This document shows, piece by piece, positions 51,561 through 59,456 of a DNA stretch of 61,830 nt. A program made the translations under genes and the position numbers. The notes beneath the pieces were generated by a model. That model ran no database searches. It had not been told where the DNA came from and worked only from the letters and a program-made list of their open reading frames with translations. Origin of the DNA: an uncultured Ferrovibrio sp. GTDB taxonomy: Bacteria > Pseudomonadota > Alphaproteobacteria > Ferrovibrionales > Ferrovibrionaceae. Location of the stretch: positions 1 to 61,830 of the forward strand of contig NZ_CALGPC010000007.1 in the NCBI RefSeq assembly GCF_937960835.1, written 5' to 3'. Position 1 is the first letter of the stretch. Each line of letters starts with the position of its first letter.

Positions 51561-51800
51561 GTGAGCCGCTTGGAAACCAGGGGATATGGCGCGAAGACAT
51601 TCTTTGCCCGCGATGTGCAGCCGCTGGTGCTGCAGGCCTGCCGCCAGCATGGGATCAGCTTCGAAGACTATGCCGCCAAGCTCGGCATGAACCGCGCCGC
51701 GCTGGTGCTGATCCTCAAAGGGCATGATCCCGTGCCCCGGCATGTGCTGGACAGCATCCGCAGTTTCGTCGAATCGTCGCAACCGGCCACGGCTGCCTAA
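51561..51800 (+). CDS. Small helix-turn-helix protein, copy 2 of a tandem pair
   Basis: A 79-residue paralog of the preceding gene: FARDVQPLVLQACRQHGISF, DYAAKLGMNRAALVLILKGH, DPVPRHVLDSIRSFV. About 60% of core residues match copy 1, including the whole DVQPLVLQACR and GHDPVPR blocks. The start is GTG 51561 behind a very strong AAAGGAGG; an earlier ATG at 51528 has no site. Probably a DNA-binding protein; the target is unknown. Confidence 0.78.
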   Translation: MSRLETRGYGAKTFFARDVQPLVLQACRQHGISFEDYAAKLGMNRAALVLILKGHDPVPRHVLDSIRSFVESSQPATAA

Positions 51801-51912
51801 GGGCAGGCGCGCAGGTAAGGCGGAAATCCGGCTTTCCCGCCTCAGATTTTATTAACCATCCTCCCCCACTCTCGCTCCCATCATGAGCGATTCGTTTGAG
51901 GGGGAGAAAGAT

Positions 51913-52065
51913 ATGCCGGCCCGGATACGGCACCTGCGCGCTATTTTGGCTTCGATCAATGAGCAGTTGCAGCAGAACGACTTGCGTCCCGATGCGCGCG
52001 CCTATCTCGAGCGCACGGCCGAGGCCTGCCGTGTCGCGATCCGCGATCTCGCCAGGCAGCTTTAG
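51913..52065 (+). CDS. Very small helical protein (50 aa)
   Basis: MPARIRHLRAILASINEQLQ, then QNDLRPDARAYLERTAEACR, then VAIRDLARQL. It appears fully helical with a heptad-like pattern. ATG 51913 has GGGGGAG 7 nt upstream; ATG 51883 ten codons earlier has none. Codon bias is strong for its length. No family is recognised. Confidence 0.65.
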   Translation: MPARIRHLRAILASINEQLQQNDLRPDARAYLERTAEACRVAIRDLARQL

Positions 52066-52218
52066 CGGTTAACGTTGCCCCTTGTCCGAAAGGGCGGGTC
52101 GGAAAAATCGGCCCGACAGGATTGGCACTGGGCTCGGCGTGTGCCGCCAGCGACGGAATATTGTCGCCATACATTTCCTGCAACTGGCATTGACCGGTGC
52201 GGCGGCTAATCTGCCGGC

Positions 52219-53376
52219 ATGACAAAGCCGCAGATCCTTCCCAGCCAGCGCCATCTCTTCGACATCCCGGCCGATGTCGCCTATCTGAACTGCGCCTATA
52301 TGTCGCCGCTCAGCCGCGCCGCCGTGGCGGCAGGCGAAGCGGGAATGCGCCGCAAGGCAAGGCCTTGGGAGGTTACGCCGCAGGATTTCTTCACCGATTC
52401 CGAAAGAGTGCGCGCCCTCTTCGCGCAGATCATCAATGCCACGGCTGATGACATCGCGCTGGTGCCGGCAGCCTCCTATGGCATCGCGGTGGCCGCCCAG
52501 GCCCTGCCATTGCAGGCAGGCCAAAGCGTGCTGACCCTGGCCGAGCAGTTTCCTTCCAACGTCTATCGCTGGATGGAAAAGGCGCGCGCCGCCAATGCAC
52601 GCTATGTTACCGTGCCGCGGCCCGCCGATGACGACTGGACCGCTGCGGTGCTGTCGCATATCGACCGATCCACCGCCATCGTCGCTCTGCCGCATTGCCA
52701 CTGGACCGATGGCGGGCTGCTCGATCTCATCGCCATCCGCAAGGCGTGTAACGCCGTGGGCGCGGCGCTGTGCATCGATGCGACGCAGTCGCTCGGCGCG
52801 CTGCCGTTTGACGTGGCCGAGATCGATCCCGATTTCCTCGCCGTCGGCGGCTATAAATGGCTGATGGGGCCCTATTCCTTCGGCTATCTCTATGTGGCCA
52901 GGCGCTGGCAGCAGGCGGTGCCGCTGGAGCAGAACTGGATCGCGCGGAAAGATTCAGAGAATTTCGCCGGTCTGGTCGATTACAAAAGCGAATACCAGCC
53001 GGGCGCGCGCCGCTTCGATGTGGGTGAGCGCAGCAATTTCGCGCTGACACCGGCCGCCATCGCAGCGCTGCAGATGCTGCTCGACTGGGGCATTGAGAAT
53101 ATCCAGGCCACTTTGGCGGCGCGCAATGCGGCAATTGCCGAACGCGCCGAGGCCGAACTGGGCTTAAGCAGCGCACCGGCGCATCGCCGCGCCGGACATT
53201 TTCTGGGCCTGCGCTTCGGCGGCGAGGTGCCGGTCGATCTGCCGGCCAGGCTTGCGGCAAAGAAGGTCTATGTCTCGGTGCGCGGCCGTTCCATGCGCGT
53301 CACGCCGCATCTCTACAATAGCGATGAGGATGTCGAGCGCCTGTTCAGCGTGATGAAGACGGCGCTGAAGCGGTGA
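52219..53376 (+). CDS. Class V aminotransferase family protein (NifS/kynureninase-like fold)
   Basis: A 385-residue PLP enzyme. The cofactor lysine is in FLAVGGYKWLMGPYSFGYLY; the Asp and His that hold the ring are in ALCIDATQSLGALPFD and ALPHCHWTDGGLLDL; VPAASYGIAVAAQ forms the phosphate cup. No active-site Cys loop of true cysteine desulfurases is evident, so the substrate remains open. The start ATG is the first in frame, with no strong ribosome site. It is transcribed alone. Confidence 0.88.
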   Translation: MTKPQILPSQRHLFDIPADVAYLNCAYMSPLSRAAVAAGEAGMRRKARPWEVTPQDFFTDSERVRALFAQIINATADDIALVPAASYGIAVAAQALPLQAGQSVLTLAEQFPSNVYRWMEKARAANARYVTVPRPADDDWTAAVLSHIDRSTAIVALPHCHWTDGGLLDLIAIRKACNAVGAALCIDATQSLGALPFDVAEIDPDFLAVGGYKWLMGPYSFGYLYVARRWQQAVPLEQNWIARKDSENFAGLVDYKSEYQPGARRFDVGERSNFALTPAAIAALQMLLDWGIENIQATLAARNAAIAERAEAELGLSSAPAHRRAGHFLGLRFGGEVPVDLPARLAAKKVYVSVRGRSMRVTPHLYNSDEDVERLFSVMKTALKR

Positions 53377-53389
53377 CGGCTGTTGGCGG

Positions 53390-53932
53390 TTAAGCCGCAG
53401 CCGAGGGTATCGTGTACCAGTAATTCGCTTCCACGCTGGATTCCAGGCTGCTTTTGCCCTGATCGGCGGGATCCTTGAGCTGCGTGGCGCCGAGCAGATG
53501 ACGGATGCGGCCGTCCGCGTCGGCCAGCGGCAAAGCGATGCGGTCGAAGAAAGCCGGATCACGCCATGCTGGCGCGTTGGTGCGCATGCGCTGATAGCCG
53601 ATGCTGGGCGCATCGATCACGCGGCGCGACAGGTCATGCAGGATGGGCAGAACGGCCGGAGCGAACAGCTCTTCATAACAGCGGCCCTTCGGATTGAAGC
53701 CGTACCATTCCTTCATGGCCTCACCCGCCAGCCGCACGCGGAAGCGGCCATCAGCTTCGGCATCGATGATCCAGCAATCGGCCAGTGCTTTGGGAAAGCG
53801 CAGCGGATCGATGCGCGACAGCGGCGGCACCGTCCGGCCGCTCTCCTCATAGAGCAACAGCCAATGCTCGGCCATCTGCCGATGACCGGGCAGGCGCAGA
53901 TCGGAAAGCAGGGAGCTCAGCGGGCGGTCCAT
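53390..53932 (-). CDS. PAS-domain protein (PAS_5 type)
   Basis: A 180-residue protein made of a single alphaproteobacterial PAS_5-like domain: LSDLRLPGHRQMAEHWLLLY, PLSRIDPLRFPKALADCWII, RFRVRLAGEAMKEWYGFNPK, then FFDRIALPLADADGRIRHLL. No output domain is present. It probably binds a small ligand or partner. ATG 53932 is used; TTG 53956 directly after fabI is possible. It lies 2-26 bp behind fabI, so it may be the fourth gene of that operon. Confidence 0.8.
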   Translation of the reverse strand: MDRPLSSLLSDLRLPGHRQMAEHWLLLYEESGRTVPPLSRIDPLRFPKALADCWIIDAEADGRFRVRLAGEAMKEWYGFNPKGRCYEELFAPAVLPILHDLSRRVIDAPSIGYQRMRTNAPAWRDPAFFDRIALPLADADGRIRHLLGATQLKDPADQGKSSLESSVEANYWYTIPSAAA

Positions 53933-53958
53933 GGAAGATCCAGGCCGCGCGGCCAAAC

Positions 53959-54792
53959 TCAGCCTTCGCCGTTGCCGTTCGTGCCGTTGCCGTTCAGATC
54001 GGCCGGGTTGGGCATGCCGAGCACATGGAAGCCGCTATCGACATGGATCACCTCGCCGGTGACGCCCGAGCCGCAATCGGAAAGCAGGAACAAGGCCGCA
54101 CCGCCGACCTCATCGAGCGACGCATTGCGGCGCAGCGGGCTATGGGTGGCGGTGAACTTGAAGGTGGCGCGCGCCGAACCGATTGCTGAGCCGGCCAGTG
54201 TGCGCATCGGGCCGGGCGAGATGGCGTTGACGCGGATGTTCTGCGGGCCGAGATCGACGGCAAGATAGCGCACGGATGCCTCCAGCGCGGCCTTGGCGAC
54301 GCCCATCACGTTGTAGTTCGGCATCACCCGCGTCGAGCCTTCATAGGTCAGCGTCACCAGCGCGCCGCCATTGGTCATGTACGGCATGGCCAGCCGCGCG
54401 ACCTCGGTGAAGGAATAGCAGGAGATCGCCATCGAGCGGGTGAAGTTGCTCTTGGTCGTATTGAGATAGCGGCCCTTCAGCTCTTCCTTGTCGGAATAGG
54501 CAATGGCATGCACGACGAAGTCGAAGCTGCCGCCGAACGCCTTGCCCACCGTGTCGAAAGCGGTGTGCATGCTGGTCTCGTCCTCGACATCGCAGGGCAC
54601 GACGGCCTTGGCATTGACGCTTTCGGCCAGCGGGCGCACGCGCCGCTCGAAACCCAGCCCCTGATAGGTGAAGGCCAGTTCGGCGCCATGGGCGGCCAGG
54701 GTGCGGGCGATGCCCCATGCGATCGAATGGTCGTTGGCGACGCCCATGATGAGGCCGCGCTTGCCACTCATCAATGCATGCGAATTGGTCAT
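53959..54792 (-). CDS. fabI: Enoyl-[acyl-carrier-protein] reductase (NADH)
   Basis: Last reduction of each fatty-acid elongation cycle. The 277-residue SDR has KRGLIMGVANDHSIAWGIAR as NADH loop, YSFTEVARLAMPYM and NYNVMGVAKAALEASVRYLA with the catalytic Tyr/Lys region, and ISPGPMRTLAGSAI. A Gly/Asn-rich tail (NGNGTNGNGEG) ends it. It follows fabA-fabB, so the operon makes and reduces unsaturated and saturated intermediates. Confidence 0.96.
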   Translation of the reverse strand: MTNSHALMSGKRGLIMGVANDHSIAWGIARTLAAHGAELAFTYQGLGFERRVRPLAESVNAKAVVPCDVEDETSMHTAFDTVGKAFGGSFDFVVHAIAYSDKEELKGRYLNTTKSNFTRSMAISCYSFTEVARLAMPYMTNGGALVTLTYEGSTRVMPNYNVMGVAKAALEASVRYLAVDLGPQNIRVNAISPGPMRTLAGSAIGSARATFKFTATHSPLRRNASLDEVGGAALFLLSDCGSGVTGEVIHVDSGFHVLGMPNPADLNGNGTNGNGEG

Positions 54793-54843
54793 GGTGTAAT
54801 CCAGAAATGTTTAATGGTGAGGTCGCAGAAATCCGGCGCCGCG

Positions 54844-56082
54844 TTAAGCGTCGTAGCGCTGGAAGATCAGAGACGCATTGGTGCCGCCGAAGCCGAAGGA
54901 ATTCGACATCACGCGATTGAGGGTAACGTTGTCTTTGCGCTCGCGGATGATCGGGAAGCCCTCGGCGCCAGGATCGAGATTTTCAATATTGGCGGACGCG
55001 GCCAGGAAACCGTCGCGCATCATCAGCAGGGAATAGATCGATTCATGCACGCCGGCAGCGCCCAGCGAATGGCCGGTGAGCGACTTGGTCGAGCTGATCG
55101 GCGGAATTTCCTCGCCGAAGACTTCCCTGATCGCGTTCAGCTCGGTGATGTCGCCGGCCGGCGTCGAGGTACCGTGCGTGTTGATGTAGTCGATCGGCGC
55201 ATTGTGGCCATGGCCGTTGCGGGCGGCATCGGCCAGCGCCAGCTTCATGCAGCGCACCGCGCCTTCGCCCGAGGGCGCGACCATGTCGGCACCGTCCGAA
55301 GTGGCGCCATAGCCGACGAGTTCGGCATAGATCTTGGCGCCGCGCGCCTTGGCATGCTCCAGCTCTTCCATCACCAGGATGCCGCCGCCGCCGGCGATTA
55401 CGAAACCGTCGCGGTCGCGGTCATAGGCGCGCGAGGCCTTCTCCGGCGTGTCGTTGAAGGCCGAGCTCATCGCCGGCATGGCGTCGAACAGCACGCTTAA
55501 GGTCCAGTCCAGTTCCTCGCCGCCGCCGGCGAAGATGATGTCCTGCTTGCCGAGCTGGATCAGTTCGGCGGCGTTGCCGATGCAATGCGCCGAGGTCGAG
55601 CAGGCAGACGTGATCGAATAGTTGACGCCCTTGATCTTGAAGGCGGTCGACAGCACCGCCGAGCAGGTGGACGACATCACGCGCGGCACCATGAAGGGGC
55701 CGATCTTCTTGGGGCCCTTCTCACGGGTGATATCGGCGGCCTGCACCAGGTTGCGGGTCGAAGCGCCGCCCGAGCCGACGATCAGGCCGGTGCGCTCGTT
55801 GACGACGTCGTTCTGCTCCAGGCCGGCATCCTTGATCGCCTGTTCCATGGCGAGATAGGCATAGGCCGCGCCGTCGCCCATGAAACGCCGCTGGCGGCGG
55901 TCGATCACGGCGTCGAGATCGATCTTCACCGTGCCATGCACCTGGCTGCGGAAGCCGAGCTTGGCGTATTCTTCAGCAAAGACGATGCCGGAGCGTCCGG
56001 CCTTCAGGCTGTCTGCCACTTCCTCTGCGTTGTTTCCGATGGAGGAAGTGATGCCGAGACCGGTAACGACGACACGACGCAT
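54844..56082 (-). CDS. fabB: Beta-ketoacyl-ACP synthase I
   Basis: Elongates cis-3-decenoyl-ACP in unsaturated fatty acid synthesis. The 412-residue thiolase-fold enzyme has VVVTGLGITSSIGNNAEEVA, SITSACSTSAHCIGNAAELI with the catalytic Cys, NTHGTSTPAGD and KSLTGHSLGAAGVHE with the two His, and NSFGFGGTNASLIF. The start lies 3 bp after the fabA stop, within a GGAGCG ribosome site. Confidence 0.97.
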   Translation of the reverse strand: MRRVVVTGLGITSSIGNNAEEVADSLKAGRSGIVFAEEYAKLGFRSQVHGTVKIDLDAVIDRRQRRFMGDGAAYAYLAMEQAIKDAGLEQNDVVNERTGLIVGSGGASTRNLVQAADITREKGPKKIGPFMVPRVMSSTCSAVLSTAFKIKGVNYSITSACSTSAHCIGNAAELIQLGKQDIIFAGGGEELDWTLSVLFDAMPAMSSAFNDTPEKASRAYDRDRDGFVIAGGGGILVMEELEHAKARGAKIYAELVGYGATSDGADMVAPSGEGAVRCMKLALADAARNGHGHNAPIDYINTHGTSTPAGDITELNAIREVFGEEIPPISSTKSLTGHSLGAAGVHESIYSLLMMRDGFLAASANIENLDPGAEGFPIIRERKDNVTLNRVMSNSFGFGGTNASLIFQRYDA

Positions 56083-56085
56083 ATT

Positions 56086-56616
56086 TTACGCTCCTGCTCC
56101 GGCGGCAGCGACGCCATCGGGGAAAACGCCGACCCGCATGTCCTTGCACTCATAGGCCGGCTTGCCGTCGATATACATGGTGCCATCGGCCACGGCGATG
56201 CCGAACTTGCGCATCAGCACCTTCTTGATGTCGATATGGAAGGTGATCTTCTTGGCAGCCGGCGTGACCATGTCGGAGAACTTCACCTCGCCGACGCTCA
56301 GCGCGCGGCCGCGGCCCGGCGCCTTCATCCAGCCGAGGAAGAAGCCGACCAGCTGCCACATCGCATCGAGGCCAAGGCAGCCTGGCATGACGGGATCGTT
56401 TTCGAAATGGCAGGGGAAGAACCACAGGTTGGGTTTGATGTCGAGTTCAGCCTCGATTTCACCCTTGCCGTATTTGCCGCCCACATCTGCGATCTTGAGA
56501 ATCCGGTCGAGCATCAGCATGGGCGGAAGCGGCAGCCGGGCATTGCCCTCGCCGAACAGCTTGCCATGCGCGCAAGCCAACAGATCTTCGTAGGTATAGC
56601 TCGACTTTCGTTCCAC
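56086..56616 (-). CDS. fabA: 3-hydroxydecanoyl-ACP dehydratase/isomerase
   Basis: Introduces the cis double bond. The 176-residue hot-dog enzyme has ERKSSYTYEDLLACAHGKLF, LPLPPMLMLDRI, FPCHFENDPVMPGCLGLDAM with the catalytic His and downstream Asp, and GEVKFSDMVTP. GTG 56616 matches the usual FabA N-terminus and has GAGGG 8 nt upstream; TTG 56637 is too long. It is the first gene of fabA-fabB-fabI, divergent from irr. Confidence 0.96.
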   Translation of the reverse strand: MERKSSYTYEDLLACAHGKLFGEGNARLPLPPMLMLDRILKIADVGGKYGKGEIEAELDIKPNLWFFPCHFENDPVMPGCLGLDAMWQLVGFFLGWMKAPGRGRALSVGEVKFSDMVTPAAKKITFHIDIKKVLMRKFGIAVADGTMYIDGKPAYECKDMRVGVFPDGVAAAGAGA

Positions 56617-56700
56617 GTGCGGAACCCTCAACCCCAATGTTGCGCCTGGAAAGCGGATCGCCCTTCAAGATGGCCTGTTTCCCGCTCCAGCCGGACCTTG

Positions 56701-56732
56701 GGTCTGAACCATCTGGGGTCTGAACCATCTGG
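56701..56732. repeat. 16-bp perfect tandem repeat upstream of fabA
   Basis: GGTCTGAACCATCTGG occurs twice end to end in the fabA leader, with a partial third copy beginning to degrade after 56732. Two identical sites at this spacing could be operator copies. Confidence 0.7.
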
Positions 56733-56788
56733 TCTGGCCGGCAGGGAGGGGCCCTTAAGTCTCGGACTTGTTTCCGCCTTCCGCGGAC

Positions 56789-56816
56789 AATGTAGTGATC
56801 CAGGGGCCAGTCGCAA
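56789..56816 (-). promoter_or_regulatory. Putative fabA promoter
   Basis: TTGCGA (56811-56816, minus strand) and TACATT (56789-56794) are 16 bp apart. The transcript would carry a roughly 165-nt leader containing the tandem repeat. Confidence 0.45.
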
Positions 56817-56824
56817 CAGTTTCG

Positions 56825-56852
56825 TTGCAGTTTGTTACAATTGCACTATTTG
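56825..56852 (+). promoter_or_regulatory. Putative irr promoter
   Basis: TTGCAG (56825-56830) and TATTTG (56847-56852) are 16 bp apart, about 30 bp upstream of the irr start. It faces the fabA promoter with only 8 bp between the -35 boxes. Confidence 0.45.
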
Positions 56853-56885
56853 TCGGCCCCGCTCGGGTGCTATATATCCACAGCC

Positions 56886-57305
56886 ATGAGCAAGGTGATC
56901 GAGCCACGGTTTCAGGCGGCCGCCGAACAGCTGCGCGCCGCGGGTCTGCGCACGACCCGCCAACGCCTGGTCCTGGCTGAGATCCTGTTCGGCCGGGGCC
57001 ATCGCCATGTGACGGCGGAAAGCCTGTTCAACGAGGCGGCCGGTCATGGCGCCAAGCTGTCGCTGGCCACCGTCTATAACTGCCTGCATCAGTTCACCGC
57101 CGCCGGATTGCTCCGTATGGTGACGGTTGACGCGGGCCGGGCCTATTTCGATACCAATCTTTCCCCGCATCACCATTTCTATTACGAAAAAACCGGGGAA
57201 TTGCGCGATATTCCGGAATCGGATATTGCGGTCGCCCGGCTGCCGCAGGCGCCGGAAGGCGCCAAGATCGCGCGGGTGGATGTCATCGTCCGGTTGCAGG
57301 ACTGA
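56886..57305 (+). CDS. irr: Fur-family iron response regulator Irr
   Basis: A 139-residue Fur-fold regulator that senses iron through haem status. HTH: AGLRTTRQRLVLAEILFGRG, then ESLFNEAAGHGAKLSLATVY. The dimerisation part has FDTNLSPHHHFYYEKTGELR with the HHH stretch typical of Irr rather than Fur. ATG 56886 is chosen by homology; an 18-codon extension is non-coding. An Irr-box-like site lies downstream, in front of rubrerythrin, suggesting it controls that unit. Confidence 0.93.
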   Translation: MSKVIEPRFQAAAEQLRAAGLRTTRQRLVLAEILFGRGHRHVTAESLFNEAAGHGAKLSLATVYNCLHQFTAAGLLRMVTVDAGRAYFDTNLSPHHHFYYEKTGELRDIPESDIAVARLPQAPEGAKIARVDVIVRLQD

Positions 57306-57351
57306 TGACCCGGGCGAGGAACTTGCCCGTCATTAGCGACCCTCGACTAAA

Positions 57352-57366
57352 TTAGAATCGTTCAAA
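57352..57366. promoter_or_regulatory. Irr-box (ICE)-like site
   Basis: TTAGAA-TCG-TTCAAA is a near-perfect dyad resembling the alphaproteobacterial iron control element (roughly TTTAGAA-N3-TTCTAAA). It ends 6 bp upstream of the -35 of the rubrerythrin promoter. Confidence 0.6.
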
Positions 57367-57372
57367 ACAACC

Positions 57373-57400
57373 TTGACAGGCCAGGGGCCGGGGTCATAAT
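57373..57400 (+). promoter_or_regulatory. Sigma-70 promoter of the rubrerythrin operon
   Basis: TTGACA (57373-57378) and CATAAT (57395-57400) are 16 bp apart. The leader to the rubrerythrin ATG is about 150 nt. Confidence 0.65.
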
Positions 57401-57559
57401 CCGGACCATCCCGAATCTCTGTCCCGCAGCTGCCCCATTCGAAGCTTCGCGGTGCCGGTTGCGGGATATTCGCCGCCCAGAAGCCATCCGGATGCCCATC
57501 ATCCGGTGACCCGGCGCGTGGGCGGCATGGGAGAGAAAAAACGGACAGGAGGACCAGCC

Positions 57560-57979
57560 ATGCCTGCATTGAAGAACACCAAGACCCATCAGAACCTGAA
57601 GGAAGCCTTCGCCGGCGAGAGCCAGGCGAACCGCCGCTATCTGTATTTCGCCCAGAAGGCCGACGTGGAAGGCTATAACGACGTCGCCGCCGTGTTCCGC
57701 TCCACCGCGGAAGGCGAGACCGGCCATGCCCATGGCCATCTGGAATTCCTCGCTGAGGTCGGCGATCCGGCCACCGGCGAGCCGATCGGCGACACCGTCA
57801 AGAATCTGAAGGCGGCGATCGCGGGCGAAACCCACGAATACACCGACATGTATCCCGGCATGGCGAAGACCGCCCGCGAGGAAGGCTTCGACGAAATCGC
57901 CGAATGGTTCGAGACGCTGGCCAAGGCTGAAAAGAGCCATGCCGGCCGTTTCCAGAAAGCGCTCGACACGCTGGCGTAA
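57560..57979 (+). CDS. Rubrerythrin (without rubredoxin domain)
   Basis: A 139-residue diiron ferritin-like protein that would reduce hydrogen peroxide. Four-helix bundle with iron-ligand blocks KEAFAGESQANRRYLYFAQK, EGETGHAHGHLEFLAE, AIAGETHEYTDMYPGMAKTA and KAEKSHAGRFQKAL. The C-terminal rubredoxin domain is missing, so electrons must come from a separate carrier, perhaps the Fe-S protein encoded next. AGGAGG precedes the ATG. An Irr-box-like site lies upstream. Confidence 0.95.
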   Translation: MPALKNTKTHQNLKEAFAGESQANRRYLYFAQKADVEGYNDVAAVFRSTAEGETGHAHGHLEFLAEVGDPATGEPIGDTVKNLKAAIAGETHEYTDMYPGMAKTAREEGFDEIAEWFETLAKAEKSHAGRFQKALDTLA

Positions 57980-58005
57980 GCCCGCTGTCCAGGTGACGTG
58001 ATAAA

Positions 58006-58033
58006 CCGGAAGGCCGCCGAAGCGGCCTTCCGG
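58006..58033. terminator. Strong hairpin between rubrerythrin and Fe-S genes
   Basis: A 12-bp stem, CCGGAAGGCCGC-CGAA-GCGGCCTTCCGG, starts 26 bp after the rubrerythrin stop. There is no T-run, so it may set relative expression by mRNA processing rather than stop transcription. Confidence 0.6.
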
Positions 58034-58091
58034 ATGCATTTGCGTTAGGCGCACCATAACGCCCGGCAGTCCGGGCATGCGGGGAAGTATC

Positions 58092-59456
58092 ATGCGCGAA
58101 GGCAGCCTTGAAGCGCCCACCCGCCATCCGCTGGATTGGCAGAATCCCGATTTCTACGACATGGAGAAGATCGACGCGGAGATGCGTCGCATCTTCGATA
58201 TCTGTCACGGCTGTCGCCGCTGCTTCAATCTGTGCGACAGCTTCCCGCGTCTGTTCGACCTGATCGATGCCGCGCCCACCGGCGAGCTGGATTCGGTCGA
58301 CTCCAAGGATTTCAAGCCGGTCGTCGATGCCTGCACGCTCTGCGACCTGTGCTACATGACCAAATGCCCCTATGTGCCGCCGCACGAGTTCAATCTCGAT
58401 TTTCCGCATCTGATGCTGCGCTATCGCGCCGCCGAGCGGAAACGCGGCCATAAGGATGCCATCGGCGACCAGCTCTCGCAGACTGATCGCAACGGCAAGC
58501 TGGCAAGGCTTGCGGCGCCGATCGCCAACTGGGCGTCCGACCGCAAGAACAGCTTCACCCGCAATCTGATGGAGAAGGTGGCCGACATCCATCACGATGC
58601 CGAGCTGCCGAAGTTCCACGCCAAGACCTTCGTCGCCAGGGCCAGGAGCGATGCGCCGGCCGTGAACAAGGCGGCGCCGGCCTACGGCAAGCGCAAGGCG
58701 GCGATCTATGCCACCTGCTTTGGCAATTACAACAATCCCGATATCGGCGTGGCGGCGCAGAAGATCCTCGCGCATAACGGCGTGGAGCTGCGCGTCGAAT
58801 ATCCGGGCTGCTGCGGCATGCCGCGGCTGGAGCAGGGCGATATTGACGACGTGGCCGCCAAGGCCCGTTCCGTATCGCAGCATTTCTCCGCGCTGATCGA
58901 CGAAGGCTACGATATCGTGGCGCTGGTGCCGTCCTGCGCCCTGATGCTGAAATTCGAATGGCCGCTGATCCTGCCGGATGATCCGCTGGTGAAGAAGCTG
59001 AGCCAGGCGACCTTCGATATTTCCGAATACATCGTCGATATCGCCAAGAGGCATGGCCTGGCGGAAGGGCTGAAGCCGCTGGACGGCGGCGTGACGCTGC
59101 ACCTCGCCTGCCATGCCCGCGCACAGAATATGGGCGCCAAGGCGACCGAGATGCTGCGGCTGATCCCCGGCCTCGACAAGGGCAGCGATCTTGCAGTGAT
59201 CGAGCGCTGCGCCGGCCATGGCGGCTCGTGGGGCGTGCGCAAGGAGTTCTTTGAAGTCGGCATGAAGGTGGGCAAGCCGGTGGCGCGCACCGCCGTGAAG
59301 GAGAACAAGGCGCATATCGCCTCGGAATGCCCGCTGGCGGCGATCCATATCCGTCAGGGCATGGAGCGCGAAGGCAAGGACAAGGAAGGCTTCACCCTGC
59401 CGGTCAAGGCCGAGCATCCGGTGGAGCTGTTTGCCAAAGCTTATGGGTTGATATGA
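58092..59456 (+). CDS. Fe-S oxidoreductase with CCG domains (GlpC/heterodisulfide-reductase-like)
   Basis: A 454-residue protein. Two N-terminal 4Fe-4S motifs are CHGCRRCFNLCDSFP and CTLCDLCYMTKCPYVPP. Two Cys-rich CCG-type domains follow, with VEYPGCCGMPRLEQGD and LACHARAQNMG plus ERCAGHGGSWGV. This is the architecture of GlpC and HdrB/D-type electron carriers. Lying between rubrerythrin and DUF3501, it is a candidate electron donor to rubrerythrin. ATG 58092 has GGGGAAG upstream, and its stop overlaps the next start. Confidence 0.92.
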   Translation: MREGSLEAPTRHPLDWQNPDFYDMEKIDAEMRRIFDICHGCRRCFNLCDSFPRLFDLIDAAPTGELDSVDSKDFKPVVDACTLCDLCYMTKCPYVPPHEFNLDFPHLMLRYRAAERKRGHKDAIGDQLSQTDRNGKLARLAAPIANWASDRKNSFTRNLMEKVADIHHDAELPKFHAKTFVARARSDAPAVNKAAPAYGKRKAAIYATCFGNYNNPDIGVAAQKILAHNGVELRVEYPGCCGMPRLEQGDIDDVAAKARSVSQHFSALIDEGYDIVALVPSCALMLKFEWPLILPDDPLVKKLSQATFDISEYIVDIAKRHGLAEGLKPLDGGVTLHLACHARAQNMGAKATEMLRLIPGLDKGSDLAVIERCAGHGGSWGVRKEFFEVGMKVGKPVARTAVKENKAHIASECPLAAIHIRQGMEREGKDKEGFTLPVKAEHPVELFAKAYGLI

